DNA from: Phytophthora sp. 'mugwort'
Taxonomy: Eukaryota; Oomycota; Peronosporomycetes; Peronosporales; Peronosporaceae
Length of the DNA stretch: 64,000 nucleotides
Direction: 5' to 3'
Assembly (NCBI GenBank): GCA_033558025.1
Contig: JAUCEF010000008.1
Span: forward strand, 3,521,765 to 3,585,764
The position numbers were made by a program, and so were the translations under genes. Positions 54,566-64,000 of this stretch are shown here, one piece after another. The notes beneath the pieces are model-generated. The model was not told the DNA's origin and did no database searches. It saw only the letters and a list, made by a program, of their open reading frames with translations. Each line of letters begins with the position of its first letter. Position 1 is the stretch's first letter.

Positions 54566-55432
54566 CTATGACGACACTTGGGTATCCGTAAAAGTTGCAT
54601 CGCCGTGAATTGAAGGGATCAACGAAATGTAACCCAGACCCGCTTTGGACGGCGTAAGTTTCGTGCTGGAGTTAACCGTCGAGTTAATAACAAACTCAGC
54701 GTTGGCCAAATGAACGTCCCAGACATCCTGCAGCGGTACGAAGCAGTGGAGATGCTCCTCCAGCGTACGGTTCATTCGCTCTGTTTCTCCATCACCTTAC
54801 GCTCAGTGTACTACGGTCATGCTCAGCTTCGTTTCGATTGAAGACGTGCTGCCAGACGTTAGACACAAACTTCCTATCGCGATTAGACACGATGTTGGAT
54901 GGCATGCCGTGCAGCTTCCAGATGTTGCCGATGGAAAGTCGAGCAACACCTTCAGCTGTCGCCCGTTTTGATTGTAGGTACGAAGTGGCAAACGCTTGGT
55001 CAACCGATTAACGACGACTCAGATGGAATCGACTGTCTCTCTTCTTTCGAAGTAGATCTGTTGTGAAATCCATGGAGATCGATCGCCATCGCTCATCCGG
55101 AACGCTTAGTGGTTCGAGCAATTCTGGAGATTTCGTCAACCGTGGCTTGTTGCTTCGACAAGGACCACATTCTGCATCTTAGACCAGTACCAACGACGTG
55201 CAAGTATCAAGTACGTCCGTTTAGCACTGGGGTGACCGCCGTAGATGGTGTCGGGGCACTCGCTGAGGATCATCTGCCGCAACTTCATATTGTTGGGCCC
55301 GACAATGCGATGCACGCCATCGGCAAGTGTTTGAAACTGCAGCAATCCATCCGCTTCAGAATTGCAGCAATACTTCTTGTGATGTTGCCGTACACGCTTC
55401 GGTTTTGAACCAGCTGTACGTCGCTTGATCAC
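54566..55432 (-). pseudogene. Chromovirus integrase core remnant
   Basis: A zinc-finger end is readable at 55136-55240 (PDTIYGGHPSAKRTYLILAR and RWYW). Segments around 54803-55003 and 54566-54775 (EEHLHCFVPLQDVWDVHLAN) represent the core and the following helix. The catalytic residues are scattered over frames and not all visible. Confidence 0.65.
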
Positions 55433-55555
55433 CGAGAAGATTGCTTGGACTCACGGTCCTTCTTGTACGCCTTCTTGATGCTTGAGATCAATTCGAGTTG
55501 GTAGTCACTTCGCGGATCGCCAAGCTGAAAGAGGTATCATCGAAACTTGTCACGG

Positions 55556-57064
55556 TCAAGTCAAGGAAATCTTCGTCTCCGGTTGCAAGTCGGGCCTTCG
55601 GCTCAGTGCATCCGCGGTGCCGTTCTTCGCTCCGGACAGATAGAGAAGGTTAACCGGTGCTCCGAGTGGATGTCGTACTAGCGCGGTAGTTGTCGATTGG
55701 TCATCGTCTGCGTGAAGTAGGCCTTTAAGGCTCTTGTGATCTGTATCGACATTTGGAGGCCTGTCTAAAGACAAGCTGTAGATCTTTAACGCAGCCAGAG
55801 CATGAACAAACGCAAGAAGTTCCTGCTGCTGGGTTGGGTAGTTAAGCTCCGCTGACTTCATTTTCCTACTGGTGTAAGCAATAGGACGCTAAACAACATC
55901 GACGACCTGAAAGCCTATTCCACCCACAGCGAGATTGCTCGCATCCGTCCGGAGGTGCATAGGCTGGTTGAAGTCTAGAGGTACAGTATCGGTGGGTTGC
56001 ACAAACCGCCGCTTCAAATATTTGTGTTCTTCAACTGATCGTCATTGAAGTGGGTCTTCGCATTGCGCTTGTTCTGCTTCTTCAAGTGAGCGAACGTGGT
56101 CGCAGTTACTGAAGCGTACTCCGGGCAGAAACGCTGGATGTAGCCGGCCTAGCCATTGAAACTGTGAATCTCCTCTTGAGTTCGACGTACGAGCCAGTCC
56201 TTGATTGTCTGGACCTTATCGGAATCCATCGGTTCTCCATCTCTTCCAACGAAGTCACATAAGCACGGGTTCTCGTCAGCACAGGGTAAACACTTGTCAA
56301 GCTTCACGTAAAGCTTTTTGTCCGCAAGCGTTCCAATGTCTCCCGCAACGCTTCGATGTGTTCTTCAATGCTCTGGGACTTCGTGAAGATGTGATATCGT
56401 CGTAAGACTTCGTGTTCTCCAAACCACAAAACAGCTTCGATGTCAAACGATGCATCGTCACAGGTGCGCTACAGACTTCCATGGGTAGTACCAGGTACTC
56501 CAAGAGTCAATTGGGTGCCTGGAACGCGGTGAACTTGATGTTCTCTTCGCGTATACGACCGTGGTAGTAGGCGGATATCAGGTCTATCGTCGAAACCAGT
56601 AGGCACCCGACATGGCGTCCAATATGTCTTCTTGTTCCTTGTAATTGGAATACTTTGGCGCATAGCGTTCGAGTTCATGTACCGGTAATCGTGAACAATT
56701 CTCCATCCGACTGGCTTGCATACGCAGAATATTGGCACAGCTTGTGGACTGATGCTTGGACGGATGAACTTTTTCTTTGCCATGTCTTCGACCCAGCGCA
56801 TGATTTCGCGCTGCTGTTCGGGTGATAGTCTCCACCGCTGTCGATATATCGCAATATTCGGATCCTTCACGTCGATCCGATGCTCGATGTCGCGTTTGTC
56901 AGGCAAGCTTTCGAGAGTTCAGGACGGAATACACTGTCCGTATACTCCATGAGTAGATGAAACGCAGGGTTGTCTTCGAAGCTACCCAGTCCGTCTCCAG
57001 ATATAGTTGTGCTTCGCACTTCCGACGTTGTCGGGTTGATCTCGTCGTTGCAATGATTGAGCAA
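55556..57064 (-). pseudogene. Chromovirus reverse transcriptase and RNase H remnant
   Basis: The fingers read MPDKRDIEHRIDVKDPNIAI and CVCKPVGWRIVHDYRYMNSN (56700-56906). The palm is frame-broken, with an SYDD core near 56400. RNase H reads KSAELNYPTQQQELLAFVHA (55800-55861) and DTDHKSLKGLLHADDD. At least five lesions occur. Confidence 0.82.
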
Positions 57065-57632
57065 CTTGCTTGATTGTCTCGATCGACAGGACCATCATGA
57101 AATCGGGTTCGTCGATCGACTTGGTCTTAATTCTCGGGAACCTCCGCAACTTCTTTTGAATGATGTACTTGGTCTCCACATCAGTGTCATCTACAAAGAC
57201 AATTGTGAACATCTTCTCCACAAAGATATCTCCCCCTAGACACTGCTTTTCCCATGAGTCTCTCCTGCAGTACACTCGCTTTTTGGCGACTTAAAGTCGC
57301 GCTATTCTACCGAACCTCTGCCGGTTAACACGTCTTCTTGCTGTTCGCGGACCAACACTTGTGGTCTCGTTTTGCACTGTGTCGCGATCCGAGACTTCAC
57401 ATCCGTTTCCAGCGCGGCACCTCGACAGGAATCGTGTCTTTTCGCCGACAGGCGTTTCGCCTCGACAGATTTCTGAAGCCCGTAGGCAATCACCGGTCCG
57501 CCCTCCCTCGATCAGTCCACAGGTGGTACTTGACCGCTCCAAACGCAGAGTCTTCACTCCTGTTCCTTGAATACGTCGACCCTCCAGTCGATTTGTGGGA
57601 CATCCTCAAAGAATGGGATTCCAAGGATGTAG

Positions 57633-58385
57633 TCAAATTCGTCGGGTATCGCGTAGACTACCGCAACGCACTTGTGCCTCGTTTAACCCCGACACTTGGA
57701 TCTCGAGAAGAAGAACTGCCAGTCCCGCTTCCACGATTTGGTTGTCTCCAAGCTTGACGCGGATATTCTTGTCACCGAACTTGTTGTCTGAAGCTGACGT
57801 TTCGCGCCCCAGTGCTTTGACACGTAAATCGTGGTCACCCCGCAGTCCAGCAAGGCATATTTCGCGTTGATATGTTCTTGCCAGCCGCGTGTATCTCACC
57901 AGAAACGGAGAACAGTGGCCGGGCCTTGTAGACAAGAGGTGTTTCATTCAGAACGTTGAGGCTGATATTCTCAATCTTAGTCGTTCTGGTTAAACTCGGC
58001 CACGCCGGGACCCTCATTCACTGACGTGGGTACTCGTTTCCTGGTTGGCTTGTTCCTTCGTCCACGCAAAGCTGTTAGCCCTGATATGACTTGGCTTCTT
58101 GCAAAAGAAAGAGGTATGATATTCCGCGTGCTTGGTGTCCGACTTCAGCTTGAAGCGATCCTTCCCGCGAAACGACTTCCCCTTGAAGGGTTTGCCATGG
58201 TATTGGGACTGGCCAGACGAAGACGATCTCTTGTCTCTATCCGGATGACGCTCTTGCAATTTTTCGACGAACTGATTCACCTCGTACTTGACGGCTAAGT
58301 CGATAGCTTCATTTAGCCTCTCGGGGTTCTCGAGCTTGACGCAGCTGTGCGTGCGAGGCTTGAGCCCGTTCGCATAACACAGCAC
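57633..58385 (-). pseudogene. Chromovirus protease and Gag zinc-finger region
   Basis: The frame at 58014-58385 ends Gag with FKGKSFRGKDRFKLKSDTKH and FFCKKPSHIRANSF, a CCHC knuckle in which some cysteines are Phe or Ser. Protease follows with a readable ALLDCGVTT (DCG for DSG/DTG) near 57830-57870 and YILGIPFFEDV near 57600. Confidence 0.65.
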
Positions 58386-58836
58386 CTGGTCGAGTGGCTC
58401 ATGCCTTCCACGCTGAAGATGAGAGCTGAGTACTCGCCGTTAATACATCTCGATGTCCGCCGTCTGCTTGAGTCGCTGGAGCTTCTCGCGCTGGACGGCC
58501 TGATAGTTCGACGCGTTAAAGTGTTGGAACACATGCTGACGGAAGATCCCCTCATGTGTGCTCCTCGCTTCTCGTCGTCGAAGACCAGAGCAGGAACCAT
58601 TACGAGGCCAGTTTCTCCATTGCCGACCCGGCGATTCCCGGTAGTCTCGTGTCTCGTGCTCGTGTCTTCGATCAGGATACCGTTAATGCGACACGCGTTC
58701 TAGATCTGGAACAGCCATTCGCGCACACACACCCTCTCTTCCCGATGAACTTGGGCACTTTGTTGGGCAACGTGCATTCTGCCATCGCTTGGTTCAGCCA
58801 GTCAATCTCGGTCATTAGTTCGGCGATGGTCGGCAT
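58300..58836 (-). pseudogene. Chromovirus Gag N-terminal region
   Basis: ATG at 58836 opens MPTIAELMTEIDWLNQAMAE and CTLPNKVPKFIGKR. The rest runs over three frames to 58313 and fits a helical Gag domain. It begins about 45 bases inside the right LTR-like repeat. Confidence 0.6.
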
Positions 58837-58871
58837 GAACCCCTTCTGGTCAGGTTGATGGGAGCAACAAG

Positions 58872-59015
58872 TACTACCAGTATATCTGAAAACGTATGAG
58901 TTTGGGGGAGAGCGGCTAGGACCAGAGTTAGCCGTCCCTCGCAGTTCGGGCGGATGGGGGCCACATGGGCCCCGCAAGCGCCGTACGTCTGATTCATATT
59001 AGTTTCACTATTGTC
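58872..59015 (-). repeat. Right LTR-like repeat of chromovirus
   Basis: Partner of 52908-53050. On the minus strand it ends cagatatac followed by TGGTAGTACTTGT. Confidence 0.6.
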
Positions 59016-60139
59016 CCTTTCACTGATTTGCCGCTCTACAAGGACTTCGTTATCGGACTTTGGATATTTTAAGACTCATGCTAAACCCAGATTACTATTT
59101 CGTAAAACGGACGTCAGCTGCACGTATTATTAGCCAGATCTCTAGACCATTGCTATTTTTAATTGTGTCATCGAGATGCAAAAACTCGAAGCGTTGTTTT
59201 TCTATGGTGCGTTGCTGCTTAACAATTAAGAAAGGCGAGGCACAAGGCAAATGCCGTGACAAGGGACGAGTGGTTTGGTTTGACTACACAGTAAGAGGCA
59301 GGGAGTACAGTACTACGGGCGAAGGTCGCATCCAAATTCGAGTCTGTGGGGAAACCTCTCGGCCCAGGTTCGATTGTTTACTTAAAACCGAGTAGGAATG
59401 ACTCCCAAAAGCTTTTCAACCCGTTGCAAAAGTCGATTAAGCCCTGACACAGCAATCGAGATGGTGTGTCGGCGCGCACGACTTCGTAAACGTGGTTACT
59501 CTGCCTTTGAGTTGGAGTTGTTTGTATACATATAGCGTCCAGTCGCTCTCACGACAATAACACGTGCGACGCAGTCACGAATTCGGGAGCAGATTCCGCG
59601 GGTAGCTGAGTTCTTGCGTGAGAGACAAGTTTCGGCCGGGCCCGCTACAACCCGTATATAGCTACAACTCAAGCACGACAACCATTGGATACACTTCTTC
59701 AAATTCCTACAAATACGACATTTCAGCAACTCCGATATATTTATGAAAACGCGGCAGCAGTGGTAGACATGCACAGCAATTCATACCCGCTTATCCATAT
59801 CATGCTACACGTCATTGAAGTTCCTGTTCAAGTGAACGTCCGCGACTTACGCAGCATACTATGAATTCCCTACTGGAATTTGCGCGCCCCATTTCGTGCA
59901 CCCAGTCGTGATCCTGTTGGGCCTCCATTATCCGATAGTGCCGATATTGATGATGAGGAACATAAATAGGATGATGATTTTCTATGTGAATGTAAAATTT
60001 TAATCACTGTAGCCACAGTGTCTATAAAGATTAATTCCTACATAATCTTGTCTTTTGGTACACATATCCCTAGCTACTGGTAACCCAACCAAGTGATTCC
60101 CCCGAAATACCATATTCGCATACTTTTGTATCCATCGTT
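59016..60139. other. No recognised gene
   Basis: Frames at 59060-59395 (+) and 59496-59774 (-) have no family likeness. The stretch is AT-moderate and may be the outer flank of the Tc1-like element that follows. Confidence 0.4.
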
Positions 60140-60660
60140 TTAGAAGTGAAATTGCACCTCAATTGGGTTGAGCTCGGGTGAATATGGTTTAAAATAAAAG
60201 TGCGCCCGTCGAATGCACAAGTTCTTCAATCTCACGATACATATGTATTTGGGCATTATCCAAAATAAGGATCGAACGGGGAAGTGGACAAGGACCCCAA
60301 AAAAGGGTAGAATTTTAGAGCTCAAAATTTCATGAAAAGTTGCTCCGGTGAAAGTGTCATCAACATGGTTCCAAGCTAAAAATAACCCTGTGACAGCAGT
60401 CGCGGCGAGCAGCAAGACACGTAAAAGGAAGCGAGGCAATTGCATGTTGCCCGCGAGATGCTCAAGCTGTTGTCGCAACATAGATCGTCCGTCTTTTGTA
60501 GTCTAGTCTAAAAAAAAGCTGGTCGGGGCACGAATAAATGGGAGCTAACCGTGCGAGATATTGTCTCCGTTCCTCCGGAACACTTTCTCGTGCGCGCTTG
60601 GTTAACTCTTTCCTGGATAAGTCCAGATTAAATCGAAGCGCCCGGCACACAGTGGCGTTC
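60140..60660 (-). pseudogene. Tc1/mariner-like transposase remnant
   Basis: NLDLSRKELTKRARESVPEE (60560-60640) is the end of the helix-turn-helix region. YSCPDQLFF precedes a DETTKDGRS-like segment in another frame. SILILDNAQIHMYREIEELV (about 60210-60270) holds the second catalytic Asp. YFKPYSPELNPIE (about 60155-60195) is the family hallmark near the third residue. Frames change at about 60490 and 60280. The N-terminus is missing. Confidence 0.72.
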
Positions 60661-61750
60661 GAAATGTTCTCTAAATGGGGAAATTTTCAGTAATCGCAGC
60701 TTTAATTTCCTCAAAATAAAACACGGGTGAGTTTTTCACAGAGTGGACAAGTATCCACTGTTGGCGTCGATTGCTCAGTGGAATTTCACAATTCCGACCT
60801 CGTCGGAGCGCTCATGGAGTATTTCAAGTTTATCCAAATGGCACGCAGAAATCGCTTGTGCAACAGCACTGTGATAAAGTTGGCACTATATATTTATCCT
60901 AACCAAGGCCGAAGGATGCACTTGAACCTATCGTCTTCGATACTGTAGCAGATCTAATTGCTGAAGACAAGTGAATCGCTGATTCGTGCGCCAGAGAACC
61001 CCATTGATGCTGACTTTCTGGCTCAGATTCGCCAGCTCGAGATTACTATGGACAACTCGGACCAGATCCGTGTTGGTGAGTGGGACTTGGATGGTGCTCA
61101 CTGGGATGACGATGAGCATATTCCGAAAGACGTCAGCTCGCAGCAAACCGAGTACGTTTTTTTGTTAACGGCTTCGATTGTGACGTTAGCATCTAGACCT
61201 CCGTCTTTAATGAGTTCTCCTTCTATTTAATTATTTGAAGTAACTGCATGGAGTGGGTTAACTTTCCCTAATAGTATTGAGGGTTGCCGCGTTTTGGTAC
61301 TGTGTACCAGTAACCGGTTAACCCGACCGGTCCAACACGATCCCGCGATGTTTACGGCACGTTGTTTACGCAACCGATGATTAGACGAGTAGGATGATTG
61401 GACGAGTGCGGAGTGTTGGTGATTGGATGCACCAAATGATTGGATGCAGGGCTACATATCTATGTGGTGGACTAGGTAGTGCAAGCTCCGATAAATCAAT
61501 CACTTTCGAATCTTCCTTCTTCAGCTCAAGTGGTCTTCACTCCGGTCCCCGCACCCAAGTGCAGAACTCCCTCCGCTCAACCCAAGCCTCGCTTCTAGAC
61601 CTCAACACCTTTAACAAATAGCTCTTCATAACGTAGCGTTTCGACTAGCAGCAGAAAGTTTTGGCTTAAGTAAAGTTAATGTTCAAAAGCCCGGGAAATC
61701 CAGAGCTGTTGAAGTGGCACCACTCTTGCACGGTTCACGAACATATGTAG
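60661..61750. other. Unrecognised plus-strand frames and spacer
   Basis: Frames at 60727-60948 (LVGALMEYFKFIQMARRNRL) and 60958-61230 (IDADFLAQIRQLEITMDNSD, VGEWDLDGAHWDDDEHIPKD) may be parts of one decayed protein. I know no family for them. 61250-61750 shows no gene. Confidence 0.35.
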
Positions 61751-61758
61751 ACCGAGGG

Positions 61759-61783
61759 AACGGTTCGAGATGAACCGTTCCCG
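61759..61783. repeat. Short inverted repeat (hairpin) near chromosome end
   Basis: ggaacggttc and gaaccgttcc are separated by gagat. It could form a 10-bp stem. The role is unknown. Confidence 0.7.
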
Positions 61784-61816
61784 GATTGGTTGATCACTCT
61801 TGGGTGGTTCGGAGGG

Positions 61817-61886
61817 TTTGTGTCTTGAGACTGAGGCTTGACGCGACAAAAACAGTTGTATTTGGTTGTCCAAAGGGTCGGGAGGT
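61817..61886. repeat. 70-bp repeat, internal copy
   Basis: Identical by eye to 63254-63323: tttgtgtcttgagactgagg ... gggtcgggaggt. It continues here into cggcctctcc, whereas the other copy runs straight into the telomere. Confidence 0.93.
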
Positions 61887-62106
61887 CGGCCTCTCCGGTG
61901 GTCCTTTCGCTTGGGCTTCTTCAGTGGACGGCAAATTGAGAAGTGAGCGTCCAGCTGAAGCTGTTCTGCTACTGCTAGCTACTCACTACACATGTAAGAT
62001 TCATGCATCTTGGTTTCTCGAATCTTCAACTTGCGTGCGTGGGTGCACTTGAATCTTCGAGAAGTGGGTGTGGGTTAAAACTAGATTTGTTGGGTGAATG
62101 TACCCC

Positions 62107-62160
62107 GAAAATCCAGTTCTGTACCCAGAGAATCCAATTGTGTACCCAGAGAATCCAGCT
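62107..62160. repeat. Short tandem repeat, about 21-22 bp unit
   Basis: The unit agaatccaRttYtgtaccca occurs two and a half times. Nothing else is known of it. Confidence 0.65.
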
Positions 62161-62257
62161 GGGAATTTTCGCAGTGCGAATCTTCAACCGTGTAGAATTT
62201 TCCCGCTGGGAATCTTCAACATCACGGATGCTGGTTGTGACGCGCCACCGTGTCAAA

Positions 62258-62271
62258 GGGTTTAGGGTTTA
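62258..62271. repeat. Short interstitial telomere repeat, proximal to RT
   Basis: gggtttagggttta, two units in the same orientation as the chromosome end. It touches the 3' end of the reverse transcriptase frame. Confidence 0.85.
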
Positions 62272-63167
62272 CCCCCCGTCCTCTGTACAGACCGATCGCT
62301 TCCGCTTTCTTGATCGAAGTGCGAGGCGGTCTGCAGGAGACGGGGAGAATGTCGGTGGTAGTCTTGTTGGGCACAGCTTGCGCTTGAGAGTCGGAGGCTT
62401 CAGATAGCACAGGCTGACTTGGTCGATCCCGAATTTCTTTGTTTCGGTTTCGAGTGCTTGGACGTCAAGGAGTCTCTTCAGTTCCGCGCCGGACGGTCCA
62501 TTCGGATCGTAGGGAACTTTAAAGAAGACCTTGGATGTCCGCGGCCTTGGTGCTCTTGTTTCCTCCAGCGCAGCTCGGAAGATTGGTAGCAGTTTGGTGG
62601 CTCGATAGCCACGACTTTGCAGTCGTTGCAGAAGCAGATTAACGACCGACTTGAAGTCGTTCGCGTCTGGGTTCTGCATTGCGTACTTCTTCACGAGTCC
62701 GTAGATCAACCCTTTGAGCACGCCAGGCGGATGTGCGCTGGCAGCTGGAAGGTAGAGGTACAGATTTAGCGCTTTTTGGTGCGTCTTGGTTCGAAGTCTG
62801 TTTTCGGTCTTGATGATCCAGAGATCGAGAAACGGCGCTTCGGTCAGACTCTGTTCGTGTGTGAACTTGAGTCTTGACAGACGCGTGAACTTGGCGAAGA
62901 ACCTTTGGAGTGCAAAAGGATCTTCCGTTCTTGGGCGCCAGATGATCAATCCATCATCGATGTATCGACGGAAGTACACGAGGGATTCTTGGAACTCTGG
63001 TGTCAGCTGGCTCTCAAAGTGCGCAAGGTAGAGTGAGGCAAAAGCTGGTGCAACCGGAGTACCCATTGCGGTACCTGTGATTTGGTGCCACATCGTGTCG
63101 CCGAACTGGAAGTAGTTGAACCTCAGAATGAGGTGTAGTCCTTCCAGGATGGCAGTCTTCCATCGAT
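62269..63167 (-). pseudogene. Penelope-like reverse transcriptase, 5'-truncated
   Basis: The minus-strand frame is open from the telomere repeat at 63168 to a TAA at 62269-62271, about 299 codons; the first ATG is at 63093. Motifs in order: LHLILRFNYFQFGD, then GTAMGTPVAPAFASLYLAHF (RT motif with GTPVAP), YFRRYIDDGLIIW (catalytic YIDD), LKFTHEQSLTEAPFLDLWI (primer grip region), and LNLYLYLPAASAHPPGVLKG (typical of Penelope-like elements). The upstream RT part with the first catalytic Asp, and any N-terminal domain, are missing. No GIY-YIG nuclease domain follows; the C-terminus is basic (RLALRSRKRKRSVCTEDGG). The frame is intact otherwise, so the insertion is young. This suits an endonuclease-deficient, telomere-attached element (Athena/Coprina type). 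Against that, only one copy is seen. Confidence 0.85.
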
Positions 63168-63187
63168 GGGTTTAGGGTTTAGGGTTG
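63168..63187. repeat. Short interstitial telomere repeat, distal to RT
   Basis: gggtttagggtttagggttg, nearly three units. It replaces the 5' part of the reverse transcriptase gene at the exact break. Confidence 0.9.
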
Positions 63188-63253
63188 TGAAACGAACGAA
63201 GGCGAAGCCGGAGTGAGTGCAAACGCGAGGCAGCGCGAAGCCGTGGCGAGCGC
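63188..63253. other. Unique segment between telomere repeats
   Basis: 66 bases, tgaaacgaacgaaggcgaag ... gtggcgagcg, with no match elsewhere in the window. With the next 70 bases it forms a second insertion between telomere stretches. Confidence 0.6.
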
Positions 63254-63323
63254 TTTGTGTCTTGAGACTGAGGCTTGACGCGACAAAAACAGTTGTATTT
63301 GGTTGTCCAAAGGGTCGGGAGGT
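63254..63323. repeat. 70-bp repeat, terminal copy
   Basis: The same 70 bases as 61817-61886, ending gggaggt at the first telomere repeat. Confidence 0.93.
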
Positions 63324-64000
63324 TTAAGGTTTAAGGTTTAGGGTTTAGGGTTTAGGGTTTAGGGTTTAGGGTTTAGGGTTTAGGGTTTAGGGTTTAGGGT
63401 TTAGGGTTTAGGGTTTAGGGTTTAGGGTTTAGGGTTTAGGGTTTAGGGTTTAGGGTTTAGGGTTTAGGGTTTAGGGTTTAGGGTTTAGGGTTTAGGGTTT
63501 AGGGTTTAGGGTTTAGGGTTTAGGGTTTAGGGTTTAGGGTTTAGGGTTTAGGGTTTAGGGTTTAGGGTTTAGGGTTTAGGGTTTAGGGTTTAGGGTTTAG
63601 GGTTTAGGGTTTAGGGTTTAGGGTTTAGGGTTTAGGGTTTAGGGTTTAGGGTTTAGGGTTTAGGGTTTAGGGTTTAGGGTTTAGGGTTTAGGGTTTAGGG
63701 TTTAGGGTTTAGGGTTTAGGGTTTAGGGTTTAGGGTTTAGGGTTTAGGGTTTAGGGTTTAGGGTTTAGGGTTTAGGGTTTAGGGTTTAGGGTTTAGGGTT
63801 TAGGGTTTAGGGTTTAGGGTTTAGGGTTTAGGGTTTAGGGTTTAGGGTTTAGGGTTTAGGGTTTAGGGTTTAGGGTTTAGGGTTTAGGGTTTAGGGTTTA
63901 GGGTTTAGGGTTTAGGGTTTAGGGTTTAGGGTTTAGGGTTTAGGGTTTAGGGTTTAGGGTTTAGGGTTTAGGGTTTAGGGTTTAGGGTTTAGGGTTTAGG
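63324..64000. repeat. Terminal telomere, (TTTAGGG)n
   Basis: About 95 perfect TTTAGGG units from 63337, after two TTTAAGG variants at 63323-63336, run to the window end. The G-rich strand points outward, so this is the right end of a chromosome or contig. TTTAGGG is the repeat reported for oomycetes and plants. Confidence 0.99.

Larger units (their letters stand above)
52855..59015 (-). mobile_element. Chromodomain Ty3/gypsy element (chromovirus), decayed
   Basis: On the minus strand, from right to left: Gag (from ATG 58836), protease (57633-57947), reverse transcriptase (56300-57060), RNase H (55556-55861), integrase (54560-55432), chromodomain (53927-54220). Direct repeats at 52908-53050 and 58872-59015 (shared atatctgaaaRcgtatgag, gcagttcgggc, cgccgtacgtctg) look like diverged LTR parts, about 75-80% alike by eye. 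The primer-site candidate next to the right repeat is TGGTAGTACTTGT. Confidence 0.85.

Noticed and set aside
62026..62407. Frames at 62003-62407 (+) and 62026-62256 (-) as genes
   Set aside because: They consist of the 21-bp tandem repeat and DNA antisense to the reverse transcriptase; no family likeness.

Overview
This window looks like a chromosome end of an oomycete, most likely a Phytophthora-type plant pathogen. The reasons are: a terminal (TTTAGGG)n tract at 63324-64000; secreted PL3 pectate lyases; oomycete Inr+FPR-like core promoters (TCATT.. followed by CCAATTCGTTCTTCC); short GT-AG introns; and a transposon mix (Ty3/gypsy, piggyBac-like, pogo-like, PIF/Harbinger-like, MULE) that I know from Phytophthora genomes. 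No RNA genes, CRISPR arrays or bacterial features were seen.

Layout, left to right. (1) 1-13010: a nearly perfect tandem array with a 2422-bp unit, each unit carrying one secreted pectate lyase (four intact copies, one frameshifted copy, and a sixth unit that stops before its promoter). (2) 13077-14927: a decayed pogo/Tigger-like DNA transposon with terminal inverted repeats that caps the array. (3) 15029-17989: one long intact gene, an SK-type potassium channel with a GVGYGD filter and extra N-terminal membrane segments. (4) 15489-31100: a large inverted duplication of that channel gene and the tail of its convergent neighbour. The reverse arm was split by a complete 4.6-kb Ty3/gypsy retrotransposon (20154-24796, LTRs 259 bp) and by a piggyBac-like insertion (about 26721-30842, in a TTAA site). 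(5) 31101-31245: an interstitial degenerate (CCCTAAA)n tract whose orientation is opposite to the terminal telomere. (6) 31250-61700: a transposon graveyard with at least three further Ty3/gypsy remnants (one with a chromodomain), PIF/Harbinger, MULE and Tc1/mariner-like fragments, and a compact cluster of Polinton-like virus (PLV) genes at 40111-45386: two GIY-YIG endonucleases, penton-like protein, a small virion protein, adenain-like protease, double jelly-roll major capsid protein and a DUF3820-like protein, all broken or nearly so. (7) 61750-64000: the telomere-proximal zone, in which a 5'-truncated Penelope-like reverse transcriptase (62269-63167, minus strand) lies between two short TTTAGGG stretches and is followed by another short unique segment and the terminal telomere.

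The most interesting signal is the last one. The reverse transcriptase lies antisense to the G-rich strand, has telomere repeats abutting both ends, is 5'-truncated exactly at a telomere repeat, and takes its stop codon from the telomeric repeat. That is the geometry expected if the RNA was copied directly onto an exposed telomere end (endonuclease-independent, as described for Athena/Coprina-type Penelope-like elements). Other notable points are the outward-facing interstitial telomere at 31.1 kb, the unequal divergence along the inverted arm, and several PLV genes that single-frame ORF calling misses because they are frameshifted.

Only the pectate lyases and the forward channel gene look like functional host genes. 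Most other coding matter is decayed mobile DNA.
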